DNA of 64,000 nucleotides from Prochlorococcus sp. AG-355-N18 (lineage in GTDB: Bacteria > Cyanobacteriota > Cyanobacteriia > PCC-6307 > Cyanobiaceae): positions 62,001-126,000 of the forward strand of contig QCEG01000001.1 in NCBI GenBank assembly GCA_003278535.1. Direction: 5' to 3'. The position numbers were made by a program, and so were the translations under genes. Shown here piece by piece: positions 19,921 to 29,375 of the stretch. Every line of letters begins with the position of its first letter. Position 1 is the stretch's first letter. The notes under the pieces were generated by a model that saw nothing but the letters and a program-made list of their open reading frames with translations, made no database searches and was not told where the DNA came from.

Positions 19921-21594
19921 TTATAAATCAGTAACAGCTCCTAAACTTGATGTGCTTACTATTTTCGAATATTTTGAAAGAATTCCTCTTTTGTATTTTT
20001 GCATAGGTTTTACCCAATCTTTTTTTCTTTTTTCTAATTCTTCGTCAGATAAATCAACTTCAATTAGTTGTTTTACTGCATCTACTGTAATTAAATCACC
20101 TTGTTTTATTAGAGCAATATTTCCTCCTACAGCAGCCTCTGGAGCTATGTGACCCACAACAAGACCATAGGTACCCCCGCTAAATCTGCCATCGGTAATT
20201 AAAGCCACCTTCTCTCCTAGCCCTTGACCGACAATCGCAGATGTTGGAGCTAACATTTCTCTCATGCCTGGACCTCCTACAGGACCTTCGTTTCTAATAA
20301 CAACAACATCACCAGCTTTGATATCGTTATTTAATATCGATTTTAAACAATCCTCTTCACTTTCGAAAATCTTTGCGGGACCTGTTAATACAGGGTTTTT
20401 TACTCCGCTAATTTTGGCTACAGAACCTTCGCTGGCTAAGTTACCTTTTAATATCGCTAGATGTCCTTTTTTATAAAGAGGGTCATCTATGTCTCTTATG
20501 ACATTTTGATTTGTTGGAGGCTTATCTGGAATATTCTGTAAGTATTCTGAGATGGTTTTGCCTTCAATGTTTTTGCAATCGCCATGAATTAATCCTGCAT
20601 TCAAAAGTATTTTCATTACTTGTGGAATCCCACCTGCCTTATGAAGATCCACCGTCACATATTTACCACTCGGTTTAAGGTCACAAATGACGGGTACTTT
20701 TTGTCTGATTCTCTCAAAATCATTAATATTGATATCTATTCCTGCAGTATTCGCGATAGCTAAGATGTGTAATACCGCATTTGTTGATCCGCCAATTGCC
20801 ATAATTACTGATATTGCATTTTCAAATGCTTTCTCAGTCATTAGGTCTAGAGGTCTTATATCTTTTTCTATTGCAGAGACTAATATCTCAGCACTTTTAT
20901 CTGCACTTAGTTCTTTTTCAAGATCTTCAGCAGCCATAGTGGAACTGTGAGGAAGACTTAACCCTAATACTTCAATAACCGCAGACATTGTATTCGCAGT
21001 AAACATTCCTCCACAGCTACCAGCACCAGGAATACAATTTTTCTCAACTTGGATTAGCCTCTCTTCATTAATTTTGCCTGATGTTAATTGACCAACAGCT
21101 TCAAATGCACTAACAACAGTAAGATCTTCTCCATGCAATTTCCCAGGCTTTATGGTCCCTCCATAAATGAAAATTGAGGGAATATTCATTCTTGCAATCG
21201 CAATCATGGCACCCGGCATATTTTTATCACATCCACCTATAGCAAGTACACCATCCATACTCTGAGCATTGCATGCTGTTTCAATTGAATCAGCAATAAC
21301 TTCTCTTGAAACGAGAGAATATTTCATGCCCTCTGTTCCCATAGAAATCCCATCACTTACTGTTATCGTCCCAAACATCTGAGGCATCCCACCTGATCTT
21401 TTTATTGACTCTTCAGCTTTTAGGGCTAATTTATTTAAACCCATATTGCATGGTGTTATGGTGCTGTATCCATTTGCAACTCCAATAATAGGTTTATTAA
21501 AATCTTCATCATTAAATCCAACAGCTCTTAACATCGATCTGTTAGGGGATCTTTGCACACCTTGGGTTATTGCAGATGATCTGAGTTTATTCAT
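19921..21594 (-). CDS. ilvD: Dihydroxy-acid dehydratase
   Basis: Iron-sulfur dehydratase of branched-chain amino acid synthesis, converting dihydroxy-isovalerate or -methylvalerate to the 2-keto acids. The 557-residue product has [19 protein letters not shown], the cluster ligands in GGCDKNMPG and [15 protein letters not shown], and the C-terminal [20 protein letters not shown] start. Its stop codon lies within a 16-base palindrome (19916-19931) between convergent genes. Confidence 0.97.
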   Translation of the reverse strand: MNKLRSSAITQGVQRSPNRSMLRAVGFNDEDFNKPIIGVANGYSTITPCNMGLNKLALKAEESIKRSGGMPQMFGTITVSDGISMGTEGMKYSLVSREVIADSIETACNAQSMDGVLAIGGCDKNMPGAMIAIARMNIPSIFIYGGTIKPGKLHGEDLTVVSAFEAVGQLTSGKINEERLIQVEKNCIPGAGSCGGMFTANTMSAVIEVLGLSLPHSSTMAAEDLEKELSADKSAEILVSAIEKDIRPLDLMTEKAFENAISVIMAIGGSTNAVLHILAIANTAGIDININDFERIRQKVPVICDLKPSGKYVTVDLHKAGGIPQVMKILLNAGLIHGDCKNIEGKTISEYLQNIPDKPPTNQNVIRDIDDPLYKKGHLAILKGNLASEGSVAKISGVKNPVLTGPAKIFESEEDCLKSILNNDIKAGDVVVIRNEGPVGGPGMREMLAPTSAIVGQGLGEKVALITDGRFSGGTYGLVVGHIAPEAAVGGNIALIKQGDLITVDAVKQLIEVDLSDEELEKRKKDWVKPMQKYKRGILSKYSKIVSTSSLGAVTDL

Positions 21595-21617
21595 ATTATT
21601 TGAGAACCTTTTTTATT

Positions 21618-21908
21618 CTATTGCCCCAACTCTTCAAGTTGCTTCCTCACATCAGCAATTGCAGAATTAAGTTGCTCAACTTTCTTCTCCAGATTCTCTC
21701 CTTCAACTTCATTTATATTTTCATTTGAATCAATCGCTTCTGAGCCGTCTTGAATTCTGGAGGAATACATCATCGCTTTTTGTTTTTTTTCCTCCTTTCT
21801 TTTGTCTGCTTCGGATATTAACCACCAAGCTAGACCTGCTGCTCCAATAAAAGCACCGCTTATTAATGATAAAAGATTATTTGAAGACGAATCTCTGTAT
21901 TCAGACAT
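21618..21908 (-). CDS. Small membrane-anchored coiled-coil protein, 96 residues
   Basis: Unrecognised family. Residues about 12-31 (LLSLISGAFIGAAGLAWWLI) form one membrane span, followed by a charged KRKEEKKQK stretch and a C-terminal predicted coiled coil (LEKKVEQLNSAIADVRKQL). This architecture suits a scaffold or spacer in the thylakoid or plasma membrane. It lies between ilvD and the UPRT-like gene on the same strand. Confidence 0.75.
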   Translation of the reverse strand: MSEYRDSSSNNLLSLISGAFIGAAGLAWWLISEADKRKEEKKQKAMMYSSRIQDGSEAIDSNENINEVEGENLEKKVEQLNSAIADVRKQLEELGQ

Positions 21909-21937
21909 TGGTAAAAAATTTACTCCTATATTCTATA

Positions 21938-22555
21938 TTAGTTCTTATCTTGAAATATAGTACTTAAACGCGATAGAGGATTCCCAATACCCGGTACTAA
22001 TAATTGTGTTTTTTCGTCTTCCTCATCTATGCAAGAAGTGTAAATTACCTGATTGGGGAGTAATTTCGCAATTTCATTTAACCCTTTATTTGAGCAAATG
22101 GCAGTTATTACAAGAATCCTATTTGAATCAACACCTAATTCCTTTAATTTAATTAAAGTTTCTAATGTTGCTGATTTTGTCGTTATTTGTTCTGAATAAA
22201 ATATAACTCCTTCATTTGATCCAATGGTTTTAGGAAGTTCTCCTAATGAGAGGGTTGAATTAGGAATTATTTCTTTAGATCCAAACCAAAGAGATAACCC
22301 TTCGGGCGACATTGCGAGCACTTTGATTGGATAATCATTATTAATAAAGAATCCATCTGCGTCTCCATTATCAGTATTTACTATTTCTTTTTTATATGGC
22401 AGCCAATTGCGTAATGCTTCATATGTAAGCCATTTTCCTAATTGCTCATATCCTGTTGAGTACAAAATATTTGGAGTATTTTTTTCTCGCAATATTGAAA
22501 GCCAATGTTTTATTAATGGATGAGGAGGAACAATAACCTTTAGTGACACTGCCAT
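21938..22555 (-). CDS. Uracil phosphoribosyltransferase-like protein, active-site motif not conserved
   Basis: The 205-residue product aligns by eye with UPRT: the N terminus VIVPPHPLIKHWLSILREK, then LTYEALRNWLP, match its HPLIxHKL and YEA blocks. However, the PRPP-binding loop expected as DPMLATGGS is replaced by SEQITTKSAT (residues 121-130), and the uracil-binding GxGDAGDR region reads GIGNPLSRLS. The fold is probably kept, but salvage activity is doubtful. Databases would likely call it upp. It is divergent from the pentapeptide-repeat gene. Confidence 0.75.
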   Translation of the reverse strand: MAVSLKVIVPPHPLIKHWLSILREKNTPNILYSTGYEQLGKWLTYEALRNWLPYKKEIVNTDNGDADGFFINNDYPIKVLAMSPEGLSLWFGSKEIIPNSTLSLGELPKTIGSNEGVIFYSEQITTKSATLETLIKLKELGVDSNRILVITAICSNKGLNEIAKLLPNQVIYTSCIDEEDEKTQLLVPGIGNPLSRLSTIFQDKN

Positions 22556-22618
22556 ATATTTTCCTTTAAGATACTCTTACAAACTTTAAATACTTAAGTT
22601 CTAAAATACAGTCTTATT

Positions 22619-23131
22619 ATGATTAAATCAATTGTTTTCCCCTCACTAAAGAATGCATTAATTACTTTGTTATTCGTTGGGATTTTATTTTTTAATTCTG
22701 TAAATTCTGCATGGGCTAAAAGACCTCCTGAGATTAGAAACCAACAAGACCTTAATTTAGAGCCAGATATGCATGGTCAAGACTTGAGCGGTAACGAATA
22801 CGTTAAGTTTGATTTGAATGGGTTTAACTTCAGTGAAAGTAATTTAGAAGGGGCGGTATTCAATAATAGTAAATTGCAAAACTCAAAGTTTACTGGAGCA
22901 AATTTAAGAGATGCACTAGCTTATGCAACAGACTTTACAGATGCTGATCTTTCGGATGTTAATTTTACTAATGCTTTATTAATGGAGAGTAATTTCGAAG
23001 GTGCGAAAATAGATGGTGCAGATTTTACTGATGCTGTTCTTAGTCGTACACAACAAAAACAATTATGTTCGATTGCTAATGGCACTAATAGTTCTACAGG
23101 AGAAAGTACAGAATATAGTTTAGGTTGTTAA
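22619..23131 (+). CDS. Pentapeptide-repeat protein with signal peptide
   Basis: A 170-residue protein with an N-terminal signal sequence (hydrophobic ALITLLFVGILFF, then SVNSAWAKR, a likely Ala-x-Ala type cleavage region). Residues about 55-150 consist of tandem pentapeptides of the A(N/D)LXX type, for example FTGANLRDALAYATDF, which form a right-handed quadrilateral beta-helix. Such proteins occur in the thylakoid lumen of cyanobacteria and plants; their function is mostly unknown. Two cysteines near the C terminus could form a disulfide. Confidence 0.88.
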   Translation: MIKSIVFPSLKNALITLLFVGILFFNSVNSAWAKRPPEIRNQQDLNLEPDMHGQDLSGNEYVKFDLNGFNFSESNLEGAVFNNSKLQNSKFTGANLRDALAYATDFTDADLSDVNFTNALLMESNFEGAKIDGADFTDAVLSRTQQKQLCSIANGTNSSTGESTEYSLGC

Positions 23132-23140
23132 TCATTAAAG

Positions 23141-24205
23141 GTGAAAAAAAAAATACCAGTTATAGTTGTTTCGGGATTTCTTGGTTCAGGTAAAACAACT
23201 TTTCTAAGATATCTATTAAAAGAGAGTAATAAAAAGTTTGGTTTAATAATTAATGAATTTGGTGATGTTGGAATTGACGGTGATTTGATTAAAAATTGTG
23301 ATAAATGTGATGAATCTGAAGACGACTGCGTAATTGAATTAAACAATGGATGTTTATGTTGTACTGTTCAAGATGATTTTGTTCCATCAATAAAAGCTCT
23401 CCAAGAATTTAATCCTCCTATCGAATCAATAATTATCGAAACAAGTGGCTTGGCACTACCAATTCCTTTAATTCAAGCACTTAACTGGCCTGAAATTAGG
23501 TCTTCCATCTACCTTGATATTGTTGTTGGTATCGTTAATGGAGAATCAATGCTTAATGGTTCACCAATTAATGATTTAAATAAAATAACAAAACAATATA
23601 ATGAAACAGATAAGATTGATCACAACACCACTATAGATGAACTATTTGAGGAGCAACTAGAAGTTTCTGATATCGTTTTAGTCTCTAGATCAGATATTTT
23701 AAATGATGATCAGCATGACTTTGTAAAAAATAAAATTCAAGGAAGACTAAATTCATCTAAACCAATCCTTAAATCCAAGAATGGCAAAATTGATTTAAAT
23801 TATCTATTGGATTCTAATTTTAAAAAAGAGACTTATAAAGGATTTTTAACTGAAAAACATGACCATAATCATGTTGAGCTTGTATCAGATTCATTTAAAT
23901 TAAATTATTTCCTTGAAAAAAATGACTTTGAAAAGGAGATGTCAAAAATCTTGGATGAATTAAACATTCTTCGAATAAAAGGACGTATTTGGATACCAAA
24001 CAAATCATTGCCTTTACAAATACAAATTGTTGGAAAGAAAATTAATACTTGGTTTGAAGAAGCGCCAAACAATTGTTGGAGACCAAATGATAATGCTGGG
24101 CTTGAATTAGTAATAATTTCCTTTGATGAAAAATCTATAAAAACTTTCTATAGAAAAATTAAAGAGAAATTTAAGATTTTAAGTGACCCAAAAATAGCAA
24201 TTTGA
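23141..24205 (+). CDS. CobW/COG0523-family metal-handling GTPase
   Basis: The 354-residue product has Walker A GFLGSGKTTFLR, the metal-binding CxCC motif within NNGCLCCTVQDDF, IIETSGLALP and a C-terminal CobW_C domain. Extra possible metal ligands are CDKCDESEDDC near residue 50 and a His cluster HDHNH near residue 240. The family delivers Zn, Co or other metals to client proteins. Neighbours do not reveal the metal. The start is GTG, nine bases after the preceding stop. Confidence 0.88.
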   Translation: MKKKIPVIVVSGFLGSGKTTFLRYLLKESNKKFGLIINEFGDVGIDGDLIKNCDKCDESEDDCVIELNNGCLCCTVQDDFVPSIKALQEFNPPIESIIIETSGLALPIPLIQALNWPEIRSSIYLDIVVGIVNGESMLNGSPINDLNKITKQYNETDKIDHNTTIDELFEEQLEVSDIVLVSRSDILNDDQHDFVKNKIQGRLNSSKPILKSKNGKIDLNYLLDSNFKKETYKGFLTEKHDHNHVELVSDSFKLNYFLEKNDFEKEMSKILDELNILRIKGRIWIPNKSLPLQIQIVGKKINTWFEEAPNNCWRPNDNAGLELVIISFDEKSIKTFYRKIKEKFKILSDPKIAI

Positions 24206-24251
24206 CTTTATAGTTAGCTGTCGGGATACTTACTACAGTAAACAGCCCAAG

Positions 24252-24416
24252 ATGGAAAATCCAAAAATTGCTTTAAAACAAATAATCTCTGACGACGTTG
24301 CTTCAATTGATAAAATTAAATGTTCAAAATGTGGAGGGTCAGGAAATTTTAAAACACATGAAAATTCAAGAAGAACTTGCTTAGTTTGTTTTGGTAGAGG
24401 CTACATAAACATTTAA
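24252..24416 (+). CDS. 54-residue protein with DnaJ-type zinc finger motifs
   Basis: A small reading frame carrying two CxxCxGxG motifs, CSKCGGSG and CLVCFGRG, separated by a short basic stretch. Together they could bind one zinc in the manner of the DnaJ cysteine-rich domain, and of plastid factors such as BSD2, without a J-domain. The rest is a roughly 28-residue N-terminal helix. It lies between the CobW-type GTPase and purS on the same strand. Function unknown; redox chaperone or assembly factor is inference. Confidence 0.8.
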   Translation: MENPKIALKQIISDDVASIDKIKCSKCGGSGNFKTHENSRRTCLVCFGRGYINI

Positions 24417-24516
24417 TAACTCAGAAAACCTTAAGGTAAAAAAATATTAGTTTATTAATCAATAGTACTTTTTATAAAAATTTAAACTAATCTTCTAGTA
24501 GAAATTAATTTTTTAA

Positions 24517-24771
24517 TTGGACCAATTTGCTGTAAAAGTTATTGTAAGACTAAGACCCTCAGTTTTAGATCCAGCAGGGGAAGCTACTAAATCTGCTTCT
24601 GTAAAACTTGGAGCCGAGGGAATAAAATCATTACGTATAGGAAAAATGATTGAGGTGAAAATAGAAGGTAATGGTGAAAACGAAGTAAGAGAAAAAATTG
24701 ATTTATTGTGTGATAGGTTATTCGCAAATACAGTTATTGAAGATTATGAGTATTCACTAGAAAAATTATAA
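24517..24771 (+). CDS. purS: Phosphoribosylformylglycinamidine synthase subunit PurS
   Basis: Small structural subunit that joins PurL and PurQ in the three-part FGAM synthase of purine synthesis. The 84-residue product has the typical [17 protein letters not shown] start and the [13 protein letters not shown] core. The start is TTG. It is directly followed by purQ with one intervening base, so the two are co-translated. Confidence 0.95.
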   Translation: MDQFAVKVIVRLRPSVLDPAGEATKSASVKLGAEGIKSLRIGKMIEVKIEGNGENEVREKIDLLCDRLFANTVIEDYEYSLEKL

Positions 24772-24772
24772 G

Positions 24773-25438
24773 ATGGATAACTTTACTGTAGGAGTTGTGG
24801 TCTTCCCTGGTTCTAATTGTGATCGTGATGTTTCATGGGCATTGGAAGGTTGTTTAGACATAAGAACAAAATACTTGTGGCATGAGTCTTCAGATTTAAG
24901 TGATGTAGATGCAATAGTTTTACCTGGAGGATTTAGCTATGGTGATTATTTAAGGTGCGGAGCAATTGCGAGATTCTCTCCATTAATAAATGCCTTGGAT
25001 GAGTTTGTTAAAAGTGGGAAAAGAGTTTTAGGAATTTGTAATGGGTTTCAAATTTTGACTGAATCAGGTTTTTTGCCTGGTGCTCTTGTTGCAAATAAAA
25101 ATCTTAATTTTATCTGTGATGACGTTGAACTGGATATTGTTTCTTCAAAAGGAGGTTGGTTTAATAATGGAGATGAAAAACAAACTATTAAGTTGCCAAT
25201 AGCTCATGGGGAAGGAAGATATCATTGTGATTCTGATACTTTAAAAAAACTTGTAGATAATGAATTGATTGCTTTGAGATATAAAAATAATCCTAATGGG
25301 TCCTCATTCGATATCGCAGGCATAATTAATGAAAAGGGAAATGTTCTAGGTTTAATGCCTCATCCAGAGCGAGCATGTGACGAGACAATTGGAGGGACTG
25401 ATGGTCTCTTTACATTAAAATCATTAATATTGAAATAA
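24773..25438 (+). CDS. purQ: Phosphoribosylformylglycinamidine synthase subunit PurQ
   Basis: Glutamine amidotransferase subunit supplying ammonia to PurL. The 221-residue product has [12 protein letters not shown], the [14 protein letters not shown] oxyanion strand, the nucleophile Cys in [10 protein letters not shown] and the catalytic His/Glu in MPHPERA. purL is not adjacent. A symmetrical terminator follows immediately after the stop. Confidence 0.96.
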   Translation: MDNFTVGVVVFPGSNCDRDVSWALEGCLDIRTKYLWHESSDLSDVDAIVLPGGFSYGDYLRCGAIARFSPLINALDEFVKSGKRVLGICNGFQILTESGFLPGALVANKNLNFICDDVELDIVSSKGGWFNNGDEKQTIKLPIAHGEGRYHCDSDTLKKLVDNELIALRYKNNPNGSSFDIAGIINEKGNVLGLMPHPERACDETIGGTDGLFTLKSLILK

Positions 25439-25471
25439 AAAAAGACCCCCAATTTTGGAGGTCTTTTTTAT
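25438..25471. terminator. Bidirectional intrinsic terminator between purQ and the class II aldolase gene
   Basis: A hairpin AAAGACCcc...ggaGGTCTTT is flanked by A on the left and T on the right, so it can end transcripts from both convergent genes (purQ on plus, the aldolase on minus). It is the clearest intrinsic terminator in the window. Confidence 0.85.
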
Positions 25472-25487
25472 TTAATTTGGGAAGGAA

Positions 25488-26561
25488 TTAAACAGTAGCT
25501 TTTACTTTTGGATCTAAATCACCTTTTGCGTAAAGATCAGCAAAGTAATTTGTGCTGTTTTGTTTGATCTTACTTGCTTGACCTTCGCACCAGAACTGCT
25601 TGTATCTATCAAGACAAACTTGCTTCATGTATTTTCTAGCAGGTTTGTTGAAATGTCTTGGGTCAAAGTTTGCCTTATCAGCAAATGCTGCCTCTCTAAC
25701 CGCGGCAGTGAAAGCAAGTCTGTTATCGGTATCAATGTTGACTTTCCTAACTCCATTTCTTATTCCCTCTTGAATCTCTTCAACAGGAACACCATATGTT
25801 TGAGGAATTTCACCACCATATTTGTTAATGATATCCAACCATTCTTGAGGAACTGAACTAGATCCATGCATTACAAGATGAGTATTTGGAAGTGCTTTAT
25901 GAATTTCAGCAATTCTGCTTATTGCAAGAACTTCTCCTGTAGGTTTTCTTGTGAATTTATAAGCACCATGACTTGTACCTATAGCAATAGCTAATGCATC
26001 AACTTTTGTTTTAGCAACAAAATCAGCAGCTTCTTCAGGATCAGTCAAAAGCATATCTGTAGAAAGTTCACCTTCAAATCCATGACCATCTTCTGCTTCA
26101 CCTTTCCCTGTTTCTAATGAACCTAAGCAACCTAATTCTCCTTCGACACTAACCCCAACTGAATGAGCAAAATCTACTACTTTTTTAGTAACTGCGACAT
26201 TATATTCGTAACTAGCAGGTGTTTTTGCATCTGCCTCTAGAGAACCATCCATCATTACTGATGTGAAACCATTTATTGCTGCTGAATAGCAAGTTGATGG
26301 CTCATTACCATGGTCTTGGTGCATTACTACTGGAATATTAGGATATGTTTCTGTAGCGGCAAGTATTAGATGACGTAGGAAAATCTCTCCTGCATAATTT
26401 CTTGCCCCTCTTGATGCCTGGAGGATTACAGGACTATCAGTTTCATATGCTGCTTCCATGATTGCTTGAACTTGCTCAAGGTTATTAACATTGAAAGCTG
26501 GAATACCGTAACCATTCTCAGCAGCGTGATCTAAAAGTAGTCTTAGTGGAACGAGGGCCAT
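25488..26561 (-). CDS. fbaA: Class II fructose-1,6-bisphosphate aldolase
   Basis: Zinc-dependent aldolase of the Calvin cycle and glycolysis, also making sedoheptulose 1,7-bisphosphate. The 357-residue product has the zinc-binding HQDHGN, the metal site EGELGCLG and HGSSSVP, and [10 protein letters not shown]. This is the CbbA type usual in cyanobacteria. ATG start. A class I aldolase gene lies next to it upstream on the same strand, 147 bases away. Confidence 0.96.
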   Translation of the reverse strand: MALVPLRLLLDHAAENGYGIPAFNVNNLEQVQAIMEAAYETDSPVILQASRGARNYAGEIFLRHLILAATETYPNIPVVMHQDHGNEPSTCYSAAINGFTSVMMDGSLEADAKTPASYEYNVAVTKKVVDFAHSVGVSVEGELGCLGSLETGKGEAEDGHGFEGELSTDMLLTDPEEAADFVAKTKVDALAIAIGTSHGAYKFTRKPTGEVLAISRIAEIHKALPNTHLVMHGSSSVPQEWLDIINKYGGEIPQTYGVPVEEIQEGIRNGVRKVNIDTDNRLAFTAAVREAAFADKANFDPRHFNKPARKYMKQVCLDRYKQFWCEGQASKIKQNSTNYFADLYAKGDLDPKVKATV

Positions 26562-26708
26562 AATTAAAATTAGTTAAATGCTATGTAAAGCATATGTTTC
26601 CGCGAGTTTAGTATAAAGAGGTATCAAATGTCACGTCATTAGATATACAAAATACTAAATTAAAGAAACTAATTTTATGACCCAGGGTATATTTTTAGAA
26701 TTTTTTTG

Positions 26709-27776
26709 TTAGTAAGTGTAGCCTGCTACAAACAATTGCTCATCAGATGAAGGTTGAGATCCTGCTACATAGGCACCTTTTGAAGCTTCAGAGTTTGCTT
26801 GAGCTCTTGCTATTAATGCTTTTTGACCTCCTTCAACGTCGCTTCCTTTCCAGGCCTTTAAACATGAGTGCTGTAATGCTCTTCCATAGGAGAATGAAAC
26901 ATTCCACAAAGCTTTCCTGTAAAGAGTGTTCATATTATTTAAATAAACAGTAGCAGCTTCTTCGCTTAACCCTCCTGATAAGAAAACTATTCCAGGAACA
27001 GATGCAGGAACACATCTTTCCATAGTTCTGATTGTCATTTCAGCAACTTTCATATGATCAGCCTTTGTTGGACAATCTGCTCCATTAACAGTCATAGAGG
27101 GTTTTAATAAAGTGCCTTCTAGAAAAACTCCATTTGCTTGACAGGCAATATAAACCTGCTTAATTACCTCTTCTTGAACTTCAGCAGTTTTTTCAATAGT
27201 ATGATCCCCGTCCATTAAGATTTCAGGTTCAATGATTGGTACCAACCCAGATTCTTGAACTGATCTTGCATACCTTGCGAATCCCCATGCATTCTCTTGA
27301 ATTGATAGTTTTGAAGGACAACCATCATCTGTAATTTGCAGAACTGCTCTCCACTTTGCAAATCTGGCACCTTGTTCATAATATTTTGCTGCTCTTTCAA
27401 CTAACCCCTCTAGGCCAGAGCAGAAAGTTTCTACATCTCCTCCTCCTGGAAGTGGATTTAGGCCTTTATCGACCTTTATACCTGGAATAATGCCTAAATC
27501 TTTTAGTTTCTTAACCATTGACTCACCATCCTGGTGATTCTGATAAAGAGTTTCTTCGAAGAGGATTGCTCCACTTATATATTTGCCAAGACCTTCTGTA
27601 GTAAAAAGCATTCCTCTATATGCCTTCCTATTTTCTTCAGTATTCTCAACGCCAATTCCAGCGAGTCTTTTACCTACTGTTTTAGTGGATTCATCTACCG
27701 CTAATATCCCTTTTCCTTTAGAAGCTAGTAATTGAGAATTTTCTTTAAGCTCATTTTTGTAATAATTTAAAGCCAT
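26709..27776 (-). CDS. Class I fructose-1,6-bisphosphate aldolase
   Basis: Schiff-base aldolase of the eukaryote-like class I family. The 355-residue product has KGILAVDESTKTVGKRL, the conserved KWRAVLQI, the Schiff-base lysine in EGTLLKPSM, and ends in Tyr (FVAGYTY), the catalytic C-terminal residue of this family. It is unrelated in sequence to the adjacent class II enzyme, so the two are non-homologous isoenzymes, perhaps used under different metal or light conditions (inference). Confidence 0.95.
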   Translation of the reverse strand: MALNYYKNELKENSQLLASKGKGILAVDESTKTVGKRLAGIGVENTEENRKAYRGMLFTTEGLGKYISGAILFEETLYQNHQDGESMVKKLKDLGIIPGIKVDKGLNPLPGGGDVETFCSGLEGLVERAAKYYEQGARFAKWRAVLQITDDGCPSKLSIQENAWGFARYARSVQESGLVPIIEPEILMDGDHTIEKTAEVQEEVIKQVYIACQANGVFLEGTLLKPSMTVNGADCPTKADHMKVAEMTIRTMERCVPASVPGIVFLSGGLSEEAATVYLNNMNTLYRKALWNVSFSYGRALQHSCLKAWKGSDVEGGQKALIARAQANSEASKGAYVAGSQPSSDEQLFVAGYTY

Positions 27777-27880
27777 TCTTTAATAATTCAGTTCAATTGA
27801 TTTTTCCAGAATATGAAAAAAAAAATAAAATCAATCCAATACTTTATCAGGTGATAATTGCTACGTATAAATGTATAGCC

Positions 27881-28978
27881 TTAAATTTTGATACTTAATC
27901 CACTTTTCGAAGATTCTTTTATGGCTTCGCAAACTTTATGACTAGCAAGTCCCTCACATAAGCCTGGGATTACAGGTGTTCTATTAGTTATACTCTGAGC
28001 CCATAAATTTTGAATTCTCAAAACTGGAGCGATTCTCCCATCAGTCCATGTTTTTTCAAAATTAAAACTTGAATCTGCAGTTAGATTTTGTATTTTATTT
28101 TCATTGTTTGAATATTTCAAATTAAAACCATGTACGTAATCTTTTTGGTTTTCGCTTTTTAGAATAAGTGAACCGCCGCTTCCATATATTTCTAAACTAA
28201 ATCCTCTACCATTTTTAGAAATCGATGATAAAGATACCTGACATGGAATAAGATTCTGGCTATTGTTTGATATTTCTACGTTGGCTAAACATACGTCTTC
28301 ACTCGTAACATCATTTAAATCAAATGAATTAGGTAAAGGTCTTTTTTTTATTGATGTTGATAACTTGCCAGACACGTTTATTGCTTCTCCAAAAAACCAA
28401 TTCAACATATCGAATGCATGAGTTCCTAAGGCGCCAATAACTCCTCCACCTTTTTCTTCTAATGAATACCAATTCCAGGACCTTTTGGGGTCAGATCTAC
28501 TGCCCATTAACCAATCTAATTTGACTAAATATATATCTCCTAAGATGTTTTCATCAATAAGTTTTTTTGTCTGAAGGAAAAGAGGTACTGCTCTATATTC
28601 AAAATCAACACATACGCTTAAATTATTAATCAAAGATATTCTCTGAAGCTCTTCAATTTCTGAGGAGGATATTGAAACGGGTTTTTCTAGAAGTAAATGT
28701 TTATTGTTCTCAAGTGCGCTTTTGGCTAATTTAAATCTTGATTCAGGAGGGGTAGCAATTATAATTCCATCAATTTTTGGAGATTTAATTAAGTCATCCC
28801 AATCATGAAAAAAATCTAAGCGCGTTTCTTTTTCTAATATCGATTTTTGTTTTTTCTCGTAATGATATATAGCTACAGGAGTTAAGTAATCAGATTCTTT
28901 TAATGCCTCTAAATGAACTTTTTTACCAAACCCTAGTCCTGCGATTGCTATTTTTAATTTTTTATTTTTAGAATTCAT
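27881..28978 (-). CDS. Gfo/Idh/MocA-family oxidoreductase
   Basis: NAD(P)-dependent sugar-type dehydrogenase of unknown substrate. The 365-residue product has the Rossmann motif IAIAGLGFGKKVH, the family signature LLLEKPVS with the catalytic Lys about residue 97, and the second-domain GGGVIGALGTHAFDML containing the active-site His. The gene is three bases downstream of the secreted protein gene at 28982-29374 on the same strand and may share its transcript with accD. Confidence 0.88.
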   Translation of the reverse strand: MNSKNKKLKIAIAGLGFGKKVHLEALKESDYLTPVAIYHYEKKQKSILEKETRLDFFHDWDDLIKSPKIDGIIIATPPESRFKLAKSALENNKHLLLEKPVSISSSEIEELQRISLINNLSVCVDFEYRAVPLFLQTKKLIDENILGDIYLVKLDWLMGSRSDPKRSWNWYSLEEKGGGVIGALGTHAFDMLNWFFGEAINVSGKLSTSIKKRPLPNSFDLNDVTSEDVCLANVEISNNSQNLIPCQVSLSSISKNGRGFSLEIYGSGGSLILKSENQKDYVHGFNLKYSNNENKIQNLTADSSFNFEKTWTDGRIAPVLRIQNLWAQSITNRTPVIPGLCEGLASHKVCEAIKESSKSGLSIKI

Positions 28979-28981
28979 TTC

Positions 28982-29374
28982 TTATCTATTAATAAACTCT
29001 GAACAGCTATTTTCAATAACAATATCTATGAGTTCATCATTATTAGAAGTTTGCCATTTTGAATTGAATTGAGGTATTCCATTTATGGAAGTATCTTTGA
29101 ACTTTTTTTTATCGCAATTAATTCTCATTACATAAAGTGATAACTCTCCATCATTATCTGAATTAGTTGGATTTTTAAAGAACTTTGTTAAGACACTTAT
29201 TTCACCTTTTGGAAGAGACTTAATACTACCTTTATCAAGCCATTCTTTACCTTCATTATTCTCTTTTAGTAGGACCCAGTCAACATTTCCTATTCCATAA
29301 GAATATTGAGCAAAATTTAAAATAAAAAATAAAAGGCCTAAAGAAAAATAAAAGAAATTTGAAATAATTCTCAT
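28982..29374 (-). CDS. Secreted small protein, possible adhesin-E-like fold
   Basis: A 130-residue product with a clear N-terminal signal peptide (FFYFSLGLLFFILNFAQYSYG). The mature part has the pattern WVLLKENNEGKEWLDKGSI, an INCDKKKF segment and a final Cys, reminiscent of surface-adhesin-E-like domains with two cysteines. That match is by pattern only. It lies one base after accD and just before the oxidoreductase gene, so the three may be co-transcribed. Confidence 0.65.
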   Translation of the reverse strand: MRIISNFFYFSLGLLFFILNFAQYSYGIGNVDWVLLKENNEGKEWLDKGSIKSLPKGEISVLTKFFKNPTNSDNDGELSLYVMRINCDKKKFKDTSINGIPQFNSKWQTSNNDELIDIVIENSCSEFINR

Positions 29375-29375
29375 T

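Noticed and set aside
19916-19931. 16-base palindrome over the ilvD stop codon as a terminator
   Set aside because: Short AT-rich stem without GC pairs of note and no T-run; too weak to call.
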